IMG/VR virus record: IMGVR_UViG_3300020214_002535
Location: 1-54,958 of that record
Source: a virus
DNA length: 54,958 bases
Reading direction: 5' to 3' (one strand)
Below are positions 19,035-27,234 of the stretch, one piece after another. A program made the translations under genes and the position numbers. Every line of letters starts with the position of its first letter. The first letter of the stretch is position 1. The notes under the pieces were generated by a model. That model made no database searches. It had not been told where the DNA came from and saw nothing but the letters and a program-made list of their open reading frames with translations.

Positions 19035-19280
19035 ATGAAATTACCCGTAATAAATACAACTTGTTTTGAAGCTCACTCAAATTATAAAGTTAACTGTCAA
19101 AAAAAAAGCTGCCGACATTACGTTGAAAATGTTGACAGCTTTAATTGTGTTGTTATAGCTTCTCAAAATGGTCCGTATACTCTTCAAAAGATTGGAAAAA
19201 TTTACGGGTTAACTAGAATGAGAATTTGTCAAATTGAAAAAAACATCATTCAAAAGATAAAGAACTCAATTTTGATTTAA
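19035..19280 (+). CDS. Small sigma-70 region-4-like DNA-binding protein
   Basis: The 81-residue protein ends with a helix-turn-helix, YTLQKIGKIYGLTRMRICQI plus EK (residues 48-69), that closely resembles sigma-70 region 4.2, where TL-x-x-IG...LTR-x-R-x-x-QIE is the -35 recognition unit. The N-terminal half has cysteines C10, C21, C26 and C38 that could bind metal. No region 2 is present, so it cannot be a complete sigma factor and is more likely a regulator. It is the only plus-strand gene in a 25-kb minus-strand stretch and lies divergent to PhoH. Its stop abuts the stop of the next gene. Confidence 0.75.
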   Translation: MKLPVINTTCFEAHSNYKVNCQKKSCRHYVENVDSFNCVVIASQNGPYTLQKIGKIYGLTRMRICQIEKNIIQKIKNSILI

Positions 19281-19676
19281 TCATTTCTTTTTCTTTTTTG
19301 TCTTTTTTGTTGTTACCTCATCATTCACAGCAATTTCTTCTGACTTAATTTCTTCTTCAATTACCGAACCATTTGCAACCTTTGTTGCAATAGATGGTAT
19401 TAAAAATCCATCTTGCTCTTCAACTATATCAGCTGGTTTTAAACCATTGACTATATCGTTGATATTAGATTCAAAACTCTCCTCTAACTTATCATTTTTA
19501 AATTGAGATTTTTGTGTACTAACAAAAACGACTTTTTCTTCTTGATGTACGTTTACATCAAGATCTTTTTTATGTTTAATAATTCTTCTAGACTTATCCA
19601 AAGATGTATACATGCTCTTTGGATCTAATTTTCTTTCAAAAACATCTATCAATATTGCTCTACGATTACCACGCAT
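19281..19676 (-). CDS. Hypothetical acidic protein with lysine-rich tail
   Basis: This 131-residue protein is not recognised. It starts MRGNRRAILIDVFERKLDPK, has a charged middle rich in Glu, Asp and Lys, and ends in TTKKTKKKKK, which may bind nucleic acid. A strong ribosome binding site (GAGGTG, five bases before the ATG) supports the start and suggests good expression. The gene converges with the small sigma-like gene with no spacing between the two stop codons. It lies directly downstream of the histone-like gene on the same strand, so a joint transcript is likely. Confidence 0.6.
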   Translation of the reverse strand: MRGNRRAILIDVFERKLDPKSMYTSLDKSRRIIKHKKDLDVNVHQEEKVVFVSTQKSQFKNDKLEESFESNINDIVNGLKPADIVEEQDGFLIPSIATKVANGSVIEEEIKSEEIAVNDEVTTKKTKKKKK

Positions 19677-19746
19677 CTAATCACCTCATATGAAAACGGG
19701 ATACACTTATATGTATCCCATAGTAAAAAATGGCTTTAAGAGGATT

Positions 19747-19947
19747 TCAATCCTTTTTCTTTGATTTATCAAACTCAATCGTGAATTTCACTAAATCACC
19801 AGCCTTAGCCTTTAACTCACGAAGACCTTTACGAACACGTACACCGGCAGCTGCTGTACCTTTAGCATTCTTTGCAACATCATGCTCAAGAGACTCGACT
19901 AAAGATTTAAGATCTGCCCACTTTGCTAAAACTTCATTTTCTGACAT
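19747..19947 (-). CDS. Histone H1-like (Hc1-type) nucleoprotein
   Basis: The 66-residue basic protein contains KGTAAAGVRVRKGLRELKAK, a close match to the core of bacterial Hc1/H1-like proteins, where G-x-AAG-x-R-x-RK-x-x-x-x-LK forms the signature helix. These small proteins coat or compact DNA, as in Chlamydia and some Bacteroidetes. An AGGAGG Shine-Dalgarno sequence precedes the ATG, implying abundant translation. In a phage it might condense replicating DNA, alter host nucleoid structure or be packaged. The C-terminus ends DKSKKKD without the long Lys/Ala repeat tail of chlamydial Hc1. Confidence 0.75.
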   Translation of the reverse strand: MSENEVLAKWADLKSLVESLEHDVAKNAKGTAAAGVRVRKGLRELKAKAGDLVKFTIEFDKSKKKD

Positions 19948-20001
19948 TTTAAAAATATCCTCCTGTTAACAAATATAGTCATAATGTCTAAAGAGTAAAA
20001 T

Positions 20002-21648
20002 TTAAGTTATAATGAAATCTTCAGGAAACATATTTTTATTCATCTTATAAAATCTCTCCCAATCTGAATCTAATATGTAAGAATCGGCATAATCATTTTC
20101 ATTTCTAATTGATCTTCCTAATGATTGAATTACTGATTTTGCCGTCATGTAAGGATACCAAAACTTGTTTTTTTCCATTCTTTTTTGAACAACAAGATCT
20201 CCAAGATAAGGAAAAGGAACCTTACAAATAATTTGGAATCTGCTACTATCATCCTTAAGATCAACACCTTCCATCATCGATGGACTTAGCAGAACTGTCG
20301 GCTCAATAGATTCAAGATGAATCTTTAGCATTTGATCTCTATTATAAGAATCATGCATCAATATTCTTGTAGATTGTATCGATTCATTAATGTATTTAAC
20401 AACTTTATAATTTGCACAATGGATAATTCCTTTATCGTTTGAATGTTTCTCTAATAACATTTTTACTGCTTCAGCCATGGCAGGAAGCGTTTTGTTAATG
20501 TTATTTTTTGACATCGATCCGACGGGTATAAAATGAATAGGGCGATTTTCAATTGGGAATGGAGAAGAGATATTTAAAAACGTTGTGTCTTCTTCTTTAA
20601 TTCCTAATGATTCGCAAAAAATATTTTTATCTACAATTGTCGCAGACATCAAGAGAACCCTCCCGCCATGCTTAAAAAACACATCGTGACTGTAAGGTGA
20701 AATATCAATAGGTTTAAATTCGAATTTTTTACCGGCCTTCTTGTTGTCAGGAGATGGATAAGCAACATTCATGGTCCAATTGTCAGGTTTATAGACCTCC
20801 GTGAATCGATTAATCTTACAAATATGTTTGTCCAACATTTCATACTGCTTTGAGAAAGAACCATACCCGTCGATATCTCCACTCAATTTTGCAAGAGACT
20901 TTTCGAGGTCCTTCATGTATTTTGTCGCAGACTTCTTATAGACCTTATTGACCCAATCATAGATAGATACCTGGTCGAAGTTTCGTGGTATCTTGCATTT
21001 AAGAATATCACGAGCGAACTTTTCAGAAAATGTTACTTCGATAAACTTGCCTAGTTCTGTTTCTGTATTATGAGCTTCATCTACCACAAGAAGAGCTCGA
21101 GGCTCTAACTTTCCTGCATACATCGTTTCTGCAAGAAAATAGGAAAAATTTGTCACTGAAATCGGTGAATCTATGAATGCTTGTTTTTCTAGGCTATAAG
21201 GACATTGAGTCTTGCATTGCTTTTGAAACTCAGAACCATTCAAATGCTTTGCAAGATTGCTAAGAATTCTTTTAGATTCTGAGCAAGACTGATCTGAATA
21301 GAAAGAACATTGGTAATTCAAGCTTGACTTAATCGATCTAACCAGACAAGTCTTATTTGGTCCTCCTCCAAAGTCTCTAAGATATTGCTCTTGTAAGATT
21401 TTTTGTGTTGTGATTACATAAGAACCTGTTTGTAAATCTCCTTTTTCATCTCTAATTGGAGAGCCATGAGCTTCCATATATCTAGAGATCGTAATCCCAA
21501 TTGCAGATTTACCTACACCGGTACCTAATTCTAATATTACGCATTTTTTTCCTAATTCATAAGCATCAATTGCAAACTCGATCGCTTTAGCTTGCTCTTT
21601 TCTAATCTTTTCAAACGGAAAATATTTTACGTAATCATGAAATGGCAT
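20002..21648 (-). CDS. DinG/XPD-type superfamily 2 DNA helicase
   Basis: This 548-residue helicase has Walker A ELGTGVGKS (42-48), a DEAH box VVDEAHNTE (D190-H193), LLMSAT (motif III), SPSMMEGVDL (motif V) and QSLGRSIRNENDYAD (motif VI). Between Walker A and DEAH lie C114, C122, C145 and C149, spaced like the iron-sulfur cluster ligands of DinG, XPD and FancJ. Such enzymes unwind DNA 5' to 3' and clear R-loops, G-quadruplexes or recombination intermediates. T4 does not use a DinG; large phages often carry one. The gene sits 39 bases downstream of clpP. Confidence 0.88.
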   Translation of the reverse strand: MPFHDYVKYFPFEKIRKEQAKAIEFAIDAYELGKKCVILELGTGVGKSAIGITISRYMEAHGSPIRDEKGDLQTGSYVITTQKILQEQYLRDFGGGPNKTCLVRSIKSSLNYQCSFYSDQSCSESKRILSNLAKHLNGSEFQKQCKTQCPYSLEKQAFIDSPISVTNFSYFLAETMYAGKLEPRALLVVDEAHNTETELGKFIEVTFSEKFARDILKCKIPRNFDQVSIYDWVNKVYKKSATKYMKDLEKSLAKLSGDIDGYGSFSKQYEMLDKHICKINRFTEVYKPDNWTMNVAYPSPDNKKAGKKFEFKPIDISPYSHDVFFKHGGRVLLMSATIVDKNIFCESLGIKEEDTTFLNISSPFPIENRPIHFIPVGSMSKNNINKTLPAMAEAVKMLLEKHSNDKGIIHCANYKVVKYINESIQSTRILMHDSYNRDQMLKIHLESIEPTVLLSPSMMEGVDLKDDSSRFQIICKVPFPYLGDLVVQKRMEKNKFWYPYMTAKSVIQSLGRSIRNENDYADSYILDSDWERFYKMNKNMFPEDFIIT

Positions 21649-21687
21649 ACCGGCAAGGTATAAATTTTACCTAAACCAGATAATTGT

Positions 21688-22284
21688 TCATTGACCAATA
21701 ATCTTATCAACAATGCCTAACTTAATAGCATCTTCTGCAGAAAGATAATAATCATGACCAGATTTCATAATTGATTCAATATGTTCTACTGTCATATTCG
21801 TTTCTTTTTGTAGAGCATTTGTCATAAGATGATGTAATCTCTTATGTTCATTTGTCTCATTTACTGACTCAAAAACGTTTCCGTAAAATCCGCCTGAAAT
21901 TGGATGCATCATAAGTCTCGCAGATGAACCAATCATTCTCTTTCCTTTTACTCCAGAAGCAAGTAAAAGAACTCCAGCTGACATGACTTTTCCTAATGCG
22001 ATTGTATGAACTGGACATGGCAAGAATCTTATTGTGTCATAAAGAGAAAACATTTCATCTACAGATCCACCATATGTTGATACGACTAAATGAATTGGCT
22101 TATGATTTTGATTGGCAAGATATAATAATTGTACTATGGTTGCGGCAATTGATTGCTCACTTACTCCTCCATATAGAACAACGATTCTTGAATCTGTACC
22201 ATGGTTAACCAACATCCCTGGATCAAATTCGTCAGAATTTGTTTTTGAAACTAATTTATTTTGAGGTTCAGCTGATCGTCCCAT
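21688..22284 (-). CDS. clpP: ClpP-type serine protease
   Basis: The 198-residue protein is a full-length ClpP with its catalytic triad at S102 (GKVMSAG), H127 (MMHPISG) and D178 (HDYYLSA), with spacings of 25 and 51 that match bacterial ClpP. The oxyanion GGSVDE motif is at 72-77. I choose the ATG at 22284 because AAGGAAA lies a few bases upstream; a start at 22326 would add 14 residues with no ribosome binding site. It overlaps the upstream small gene by 17 bases. No Clp ATPase is encoded here, so it would pair with a host ATPase or serve as a prohead protease. Confidence 0.88.
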   Translation of the reverse strand: MGRSAEPQNKLVSKTNSDEFDPGMLVNHGTDSRIVVLYGGVSEQSIAATIVQLLYLANQNHKPIHLVVSTYGGSVDEMFSLYDTIRFLPCPVHTIALGKVMSAGVLLLASGVKGKRMIGSSARLMMHPISGGFYGNVFESVNETNEHKRLHHLMTNALQKETNMTVEHIESIMKSGHDYYLSAEDAIKLGIVDKIIGQ

Positions 22285-22513
22285 TATTTTCCTTTTTTGA
22301 TGAAATAAAAATATCTTCTCCTGCAATTTCTTTTATAACATCTGCTAGCGCCTGTACATGCTCAATATTTTCAAGTTCTAAAGACAATAGGTAAATTAAA
22401 AACATATGTTGCCTTTGGGTCAAGCCTACGTTTAAAATTTCTCTAACTATCCTTCGACAGTCTTCATTTTCACAAGCCAGTTTTTCAGAATTTAGCTGAC
22501 CATAAGTTTGCAT
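22268..22513 (-). CDS. Hypothetical small protein
   Basis: The 81-residue product is not recognised. It begins MQTYGQLNSEKLACENEDCR and has two helical, Leu/Ile-rich segments (residues 25-65) with no transmembrane character. A CENEDC motif might bind metal, but one pair of cysteines is not enough for a zinc site alone. It sits between a zinc-ribbon gene (seven bases upstream) and clpP, which it overlaps by 17 bases, so translation is probably coupled to clpP. Whether it is a ClpP adaptor is only a guess from position. Confidence 0.55.
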   Translation of the reverse strand: MQTYGQLNSEKLACENEDCRRIVREILNVGLTQRQHMFLIYLLSLELENIEHVQALADVIKEIAGEDIFISSKKENNGTIS

Positions 22514-22520
22514 ATTTTAC

Positions 22521-22991
22521 CTAGACATTTTCTTTTCTAATGTGAGTATCTACCTTAAATAAAGATTCTCCTAAAATTCTAACATACTTGATTATTCTAT
22601 TATCATCTTCTAAATCGCTGGTTAAGATTATAAAATCTCCCCACCTTTTATTTTCAATTACAAATTGTGAATGTTCCCATGTAGGTAAATCACAATTATG
22701 TCTTTCAAGTATGGAAATAAGCGATTGATTCATACTTGGTTTTATGTCATCAATCGTTAAAATAGATGACATTGCTTCTTTACCAGGCATTATTTCAGAG
22801 GTGCATATGTCAGTAACCTTATGGATTATTCCGCAGTTGTTACATTGAGAAAATTTATGCTTTACAACATCGTTTTCTATAGTCGAAAAAACTAAAAATC
22901 TATGTTGTTTTTTTTCTATGTCAGTAGAGTTTTTAAACTGTGGTAAAACGCATCTACAACTTATAAGATGCTTTTGTCCAGTAGTCGACAT
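22521..22991 (-). CDS. Conserved-looking phage protein with split zinc ribbon
   Basis: The 156-residue protein has two cysteine pairs, C12-x-C14 in ISCRCVLPQF and C50-x2-C53 in QCNNCGIIH, that together look like a zinc ribbon. The second half contains PTWEHSQFVIENKRWGDFII, a Trp-rich block. The general pattern (CRCVLPQF followed about 35 residues later by CNNCGIIHKVT) recalls uncharacterised proteins in marine T4-like phages, but that is memory rather than a search. Function unknown; a nucleic-acid-binding or assembly role is possible. Confidence 0.6.
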   Translation of the reverse strand: MSTTGQKHLISCRCVLPQFKNSTDIEKKQHRFLVFSTIENDVVKHKFSQCNNCGIIHKVTDICTSEIMPGKEAMSSILTIDDIKPSMNQSLISILERHNCDLPTWEHSQFVIENKRWGDFIILTSDLEDDNRIIKYVRILGESLFKVDTHIRKENV

Positions 22992-23004
22992 AAAAAATTA
23001 AAAA

Positions 23005-23274
23005 TTATTTTCTTTTTTTTAAAGATGATTCACTTGGACTTAGTTTTTTTTTAACTTCTTCATCAAGAAGTTTTTCAAACTTATTCGAAGTACTTTTATG
23101 ACTTTTTGAATATGCCTCTGAAATAGAAGCATCGATTAAAGAGAAAAGTTTTGGAAGAGAATCTTGATTTAAATCTAACTGTTTTGAAGAAACAGCAGAA
23201 GTTATATTTTGTTTAATCATATCTTTAGTTACTTCAACTAATTCCCAAGAAAGCTTATCTAAATTGTTATTCAT
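23005..23274 (-). CDS. Hypothetical small charged protein
   Basis: This 89-residue protein is predicted largely helical and ends in a basic tail (SSLKKRK). No motif is recognised. It lies 41 bases after the end of the GroEL-like gene and 13 bases before the zinc-ribbon gene, in the same orientation. Amino-acid usage is ordinary for the phage. It is kept because it fills the gap with a complete frame in the operon direction. Confidence 0.5.
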   Translation of the reverse strand: MNNNLDKLSWELVEVTKDMIKQNITSAVSSKQLDLNQDSLPKLFSLIDASISEAYSKSHKSTSNKFEKLLDEEVKKKLSPSESSLKKRK

Positions 23275-23315
23275 ACATTATATGATAGTCTTTTTTATTA
23301 AAAAGTAAATAAAAA

Positions 23316-24515
23316 TTAAACAATAGTTGCCCCTATATTTTTTATTTGCAATAAAAAATTTTCAGAAAGTTTTTTTGAAATTTGTAATGTAGCATTTAGC
23401 ATTACTTTGTCATTTTTTAAAACTATTCCATAGTCCAGCATAGATCTAATTGAACGTAAAGATCTATCAATAAACTGTCGTTTTAAAATATACGATGAGT
23501 CGTCGGCGAGCCTTATTATGACGTTTATTCCAGATAGAGATCTAATTCTACAAATTAAAAGATTTTCTATATCTTCATTTGAAGATTTTACTTTTTGCAG
23601 CAAATTATTGATGTGCACACTAACATTTCTTTTTGAACTTGAATTTTTTATTACTATAGAATCATGAATTATCGTTACTTCATCGAGCTGAATAGCATCA
23701 GATATTTTTATAGAAGATATTAGTTCTCCAAGATTACAAGAAACTGGATTTGTTAAAGACACAGTTGACATGTCAACTATCGTATTAATTCCTTCTAGAT
23801 CAAAATTTATTATTATTGGATATACAAACATCGTTGATCGATCACGATTGACTTTTATTGTATTTAAAACATCATCATGCATTCCTCTAGAAACAAGCAA
23901 AATTTGTTCTTTAGTGTCTGAGGCTCCTTCGAATAACGTGTTAATTTCTGAGACAGATTCGATATATCCATCAATTAAAATTATTTTTGGTTTTGTTAAT
24001 CTTATCGAAGATAAACCTATAGGTTTATGTTTAAAAGTATAACCTTCTATTAGTTCTATAGAGTTGTAATCATTACTACTTTTTTCAACTGTTATTTTAC
24101 CAGCAAATCCAGCTAAATCAATTGCTTCTAACGTAAGATCAACCAAAGATTTATCATCGGTTTCATTTGAAATTAACGAAGAAAAATCTTCAAATTTAGG
24201 ACATAATACACACAATTCTTCTTTAAAAGAATCATTATGAACGATGTTTTTTGATATAAGTTCGAGCGTTAAATAAAATCCGCCAGGAGAAATACTTTCT
24301 GCTTTAAAGCAATAATCAATTAAGATTTTATGAATTAATTTCTTTAATTTATTTTCATATTTTTTATTGACGCATGCTTGAATATCTGTTTTTAATAAAA
24401 TTTTTTCTTTTTCTGATTGCAAAAAAGAATTATTTTCTATTGAAATAAGATTTTTTAAATCTTGAATAACATCACAAATAGATAGCCTGATATCATCAGC
24501 AAAAAAAACAGACAT
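23316..24515 (-). CDS. Highly diverged GroEL-like chaperonin, probably without ATPase activity
   Basis: The 399-residue protein aligns by eye with group I chaperonins. Its start (VFFADDIRLSICDVIQDL) matches the GroEL N-terminal helix. Residues 130-160 (AIDLAGFAGKITVEKS, then IELIEGYTF) match the entry to the apical domain, and 178-235 follow the apical strands through ILLVSRGM...LNTIKVNR. The later intermediate segment (283-363) also follows GroEL. Missing are the LGPKGRNV and DGTTT nucleotide-binding loops. The catalytic Asp398 position is R351 and the GGG loop is KND. It is about 150 residues shorter than GroEL. It may be a structural or modulatory derivative. Confidence 0.72.
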   Translation of the reverse strand: MSVFFADDIRLSICDVIQDLKNLISIENNSFLQSEKEKILLKTDIQACVNKKYENKLKKLIHKILIDYCFKAESISPGGFYLTLELISKNIVHNDSFKEELCVLCPKFEDFSSLISNETDDKSLVDLTLEAIDLAGFAGKITVEKSSNDYNSIELIEGYTFKHKPIGLSSIRLTKPKIILIDGYIESVSEINTLFEGASDTKEQILLVSRGMHDDVLNTIKVNRDRSTMFVYPIIINFDLEGINTIVDMSTVSLTNPVSCNLGELISSIKISDAIQLDEVTIIHDSIVIKNSSSKRNVSVHINNLLQKVKSSNEDIENLLICRIRSLSGINVIIRLADDSSYILKRQFIDRSLRSIRSMLDYGIVLKNDKVMLNATLQISKKLSENFLLQIKNIGATIV

Positions 24516-24546
24516 AAGTAAACTTTACGCTACGCAACGTAAATGT

Positions 24547-25176
24547 TTAAATAAACTTAACATGTTCCGATATAAAATTGTATACTAGCTTTCCTAATAA
24601 GCTAACTATAGCTCCGCCTAAAGATACTATCACCCATTTGGTAGCAGCATTATATTTCAAAATTGAAGCTTGAAGATCACGTATCATCGACTCATGCTCT
24701 AAAAGAAGTTTATCATTTTTTCCATCTTTTTCTTCATCTTTTACAGCTGTTTTCTCTTCAGATGATTTCCAAATTTTTATTTCTTGAACGTCTTTTTCTA
24801 AAGATTCAATAGATTCTTCTGAAGCACAATCATTTTCAATTTTTTTTACCCTTGCGTATAATCCTTTGTCTGGTTCGTATAAAACATCATGAATTTGATC
24901 AACTTTTTGTACTAATTTAGTTTGAGATTCTTCTATGTTTTCAATCTTATACATCAATGTAGTAAATCCGCCGTTCATCGACGGAGCCGCTAAAATCTTG
25001 TCTTGCATTTCAAGTATTTGTCGATAATTATTTTCGATTAAGTCGATAGCTTTTTTTGATATGGGTTCAAAATTTTCAATAAGTTTATCTTCTTTGTCAG
25101 ACCCACTTTTTTTATAGACTTTTTTTGCTTTACTTTCGAGTTGAATGTCTTGTGCTGTTTTTTTCTTTCTTGGCAT
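24547..25176 (-). CDS. Coiled-coil protein with C-terminal membrane anchor
   Basis: About 209 residues: a basic N-terminus (MPRKKKTAQD), a long charged heptad-like middle (IENIEESQTKLVQKVDQIHD and following), and one C-terminal hydrophobic span near residues 185-203 (WVIVSLGGAIVSLLGKLVY). I prefer the ATG at 25176, seven bases after GAGAG, over the one at 25182. The layout recalls XhlA-like or spanin/holin accessory proteins, which place a coiled coil next to a membrane helix, but no specific family is recognised. It is the last minus-strand gene before the divergent promoter region. Confidence 0.6.
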   Translation of the reverse strand: MPRKKKTAQDIQLESKAKKVYKKSGSDKEDKLIENFEPISKKAIDLIENNYRQILEMQDKILAAPSMNGGFTTLMYKIENIEESQTKLVQKVDQIHDVLYEPDKGLYARVKKIENDCASEESIESLEKDVQEIKIWKSSEEKTAVKDEEKDGKNDKLLLEHESMIRDLQASILKYNAATKWVIVSLGGAIVSLLGKLVYNFISEHVKFI

Positions 25177-25298
25177 ATACATTCTCTCTATTAGTGCTAA
25201 GATAAAAATCTAGAATAGAAGATCTATATTGATCTAGATTAATTTGATCTTTAAATATTAAGATTTAGATCTTATTTCTAATAAACGAGGAACAAAAA
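25177..25298. promoter_or_regulatory. Divergent promoter/operator region with GATCTA-type repeats
   Basis: This 122-base region separates the minus-strand block from the plus-strand sugar island. It is very AT-rich and carries repeated palindromic hexamers: AGATCT at 25220-25225 and 25267-25272, ATCTAGAT at 25232-25239, and related ATCTAGA/GATCTT copies. A possible plus-strand -35 TTGATC (25229-25234) lies 17 bases before TAAATA (25252-25257). The repeats look like binding sites for a regulator. Promoter assignment is by eye. Confidence 0.5.
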
Positions 25299-27233
25299 GT
25301 GAGTAATTTTAACGAAAGCATTTTTAGCGTCCCACAACCTAAAATTTCTATTCCAGAAAATGTTAAAGTCGTTTTTGTTGCAGACTTATTCGCGGAACAT
25401 TATGTAGGCGGAGCAGAGCTAACCACACAGGCTCTCATAGATGAATGTCCTCTTCCTTATGTTAAAATTCTATCCAGGGACCTTAACGTAGGACTCCTTA
25501 AAGAAGGTGTCGATAAGTTTTGGGTCTTTGGAAACTTTGCTCAGATTAATCCTGAGTTGATTCCTAGCATCATAGGTAACCTGAAGTACACGGTCCTCGA
25601 GTACGATTACAAATATTGTCGTTACCGTTCCCCAGAAAAACATGAGGCTGCCGCAGGTAAGCCTTGTGATTGTCAGGAACAGATGAACGGAAAGCTTATC
25701 TCCGCTTTCTACTACGGTTCCAGGGGTCTATGGTGGATGTCTGAGGCACAAAAAGAGTGGTACCTCAAGCTGTTCCCCTTTTTATCTGAAAAAAATAATG
25801 TGGTTTTATCTAGCGTATTTTCGAAGAATACTCTAGGGACAATCAAGTTCCTTCGGGCACAGGTTTCTAACTCCTCAGTGGAAAGAAAAGGGTGGATTGT
25901 TCTTGGATCAGATTCTTGGGTAAAAGGTGCTGACGATGCCAAGAAATGGTGTGAAGAAAACGGTAAAGAGCATGAAGTAGTTTGGAACGTTCCTTATGAG
26001 GTCATGTTGGATAAGCTTGCTCGTGCCGAAGGATTCGTTTATCTTCCCAAAGGAAAAGATACGTGTCCTCGCATGGTCATCGAAGCCAAGTTGTTAGGTT
26101 GTAAGTTACACCTCAATGACAATGTTCAGCATGGTAAAGAAGACTGGTTTGCAACGGATGACATCGAATCAATTGAAGAATATCTTTTTGCAGCACCGGG
26201 ACTTTTCTGGGCCGGTGTCAAGTCAATGATGGAATATCGTCCTTCAATCAGCGGTTATACAACAGTTCTCAACTGCATCAAACAAGAGTATCCATTTGAG
26301 CAATGCATCGCATCAATGTTGCCATTTTGTGAAGAGGTTTGCGTTGTTGACGGTGGTTCAACAGATGGTACTTGGGAAAAATTGACTGAGTGGGCCAAAC
26401 AGGAATCAAAGTTAAAAATCAAGCAAGTCACTCGTGATTGGAATCATCCAAGGTTTGCTGTGTTCGATGGAATGCAAAAGGCTGAAGCACGAGCAATGTG
26501 TAAGTCGACATTCTGTTGGCAAATGGATTCTGATGAAATTGTTCACGAAGACGACATTCAAAAGATAATTGATTTGTGTTCCAAATTTCCGGTCGGGGTC
26601 GATCTCATTTCCCTCCCTGTCGTCGAATATTGGGGTGGATCAGAAAAAGTTCGTGTTGATATTATGCCGTGGAAGTGGCGTTTAAGCAGAAACAAGCCTA
26701 ACATCACACATGGTATACCGGTCGACCTTCGTCGTCACGATGAAAACGGTCATCTTTATGCAGCTGAAGGAACAGACGGTTGTGATATGATTGATGCTAG
26801 TACAGGTGAAAGAATTAATCATGTCAGTTTTTATTCTCCTGAAGCAGATCAAGCACGTCGAGCGGTGATGCTAGGAAACTCTGCAGCATTAAGCGATTAT
26901 AACAATTGGTTTAATAATGTCATCGAAAACTTACCTGGGGTTTTTCATTACAGTTGGTATGATCTTGAGAGAAAAATGAAACTGTATCGTGATTATTGGA
27001 CACGACATTGGGAATCATTATCAGGTAAGAAGTATGAAGACACCGCGCAAACAAATATGATGTTTGATGCTCCATGGTCAAAAGTCACAGATGAGATGAT
27101 AAAGTTACGTGCCGATGAGTTGAAGACCAAGTTAGGCGGGTGGATTTGGCATCGAAAGTGGGATGGTACAACTACAACACCCCACCTTACAATCAACAGA
27201 ATGCAACCCAAAATTATGCTAAACAAGGTGTGA
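25299..27233 (+). CDS. Two-domain glycosyltransferase (GT-B-like plus GT2)
   Basis: The 644-residue protein starts at a GTG preceded by ACGAGG. The N-terminal half (about 20-300) resembles GT-B enzymes, with VGGAELTTQALID near the start and CPRMVIEAKLLGCKL near residue 260, where E-A-x-x-x-G is the usual nucleotide-sugar-binding motif. The C-terminal half is GT-A family 2: VVDGGSTDGTWEK near residue 350 and MDSDE near 409, the DxD metal site. Fused enzymes can add two sugars in sequence. It opens the plus-strand sugar island. Donor and acceptor are unknown. GC content is slightly higher than downstream genes. Confidence 0.82.
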   Translation: MSNFNESIFSVPQPKISIPENVKVVFVADLFAEHYVGGAELTTQALIDECPLPYVKILSRDLNVGLLKEGVDKFWVFGNFAQINPELIPSIIGNLKYTVLEYDYKYCRYRSPEKHEAAAGKPCDCQEQMNGKLISAFYYGSRGLWWMSEAQKEWYLKLFPFLSEKNNVVLSSVFSKNTLGTIKFLRAQVSNSSVERKGWIVLGSDSWVKGADDAKKWCEENGKEHEVVWNVPYEVMLDKLARAEGFVYLPKGKDTCPRMVIEAKLLGCKLHLNDNVQHGKEDWFATDDIESIEEYLFAAPGLFWAGVKSMMEYRPSISGYTTVLNCIKQEYPFEQCIASMLPFCEEVCVVDGGSTDGTWEKLTEWAKQESKLKIKQVTRDWNHPRFAVFDGMQKAEARAMCKSTFCWQMDSDEIVHEDDIQKIIDLCSKFPVGVDLISLPVVEYWGGSEKVRVDIMPWKWRLSRNKPNITHGIPVDLRRHDENGHLYAAEGTDGCDMIDASTGERINHVSFYSPEADQARRAVMLGNSAALSDYNNWFNNVIENLPGVFHYSWYDLERKMKLYRDYWTRHWESLSGKKYEDTAQTNMMFDAPWSKVTDEMIKLRADELKTKLGGWIWHRKWDGTTTTPHLTINRMQPKIMLNKV

Positions 27234-27234
27234 G

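Noticed and set aside
18895-19080. A 61-residue minus-strand ORF overlapping the PhoH start and the sigma-like gene
   Set aside because: It overlaps two better-supported genes, has no ribosome binding site and no recognisable sequence.
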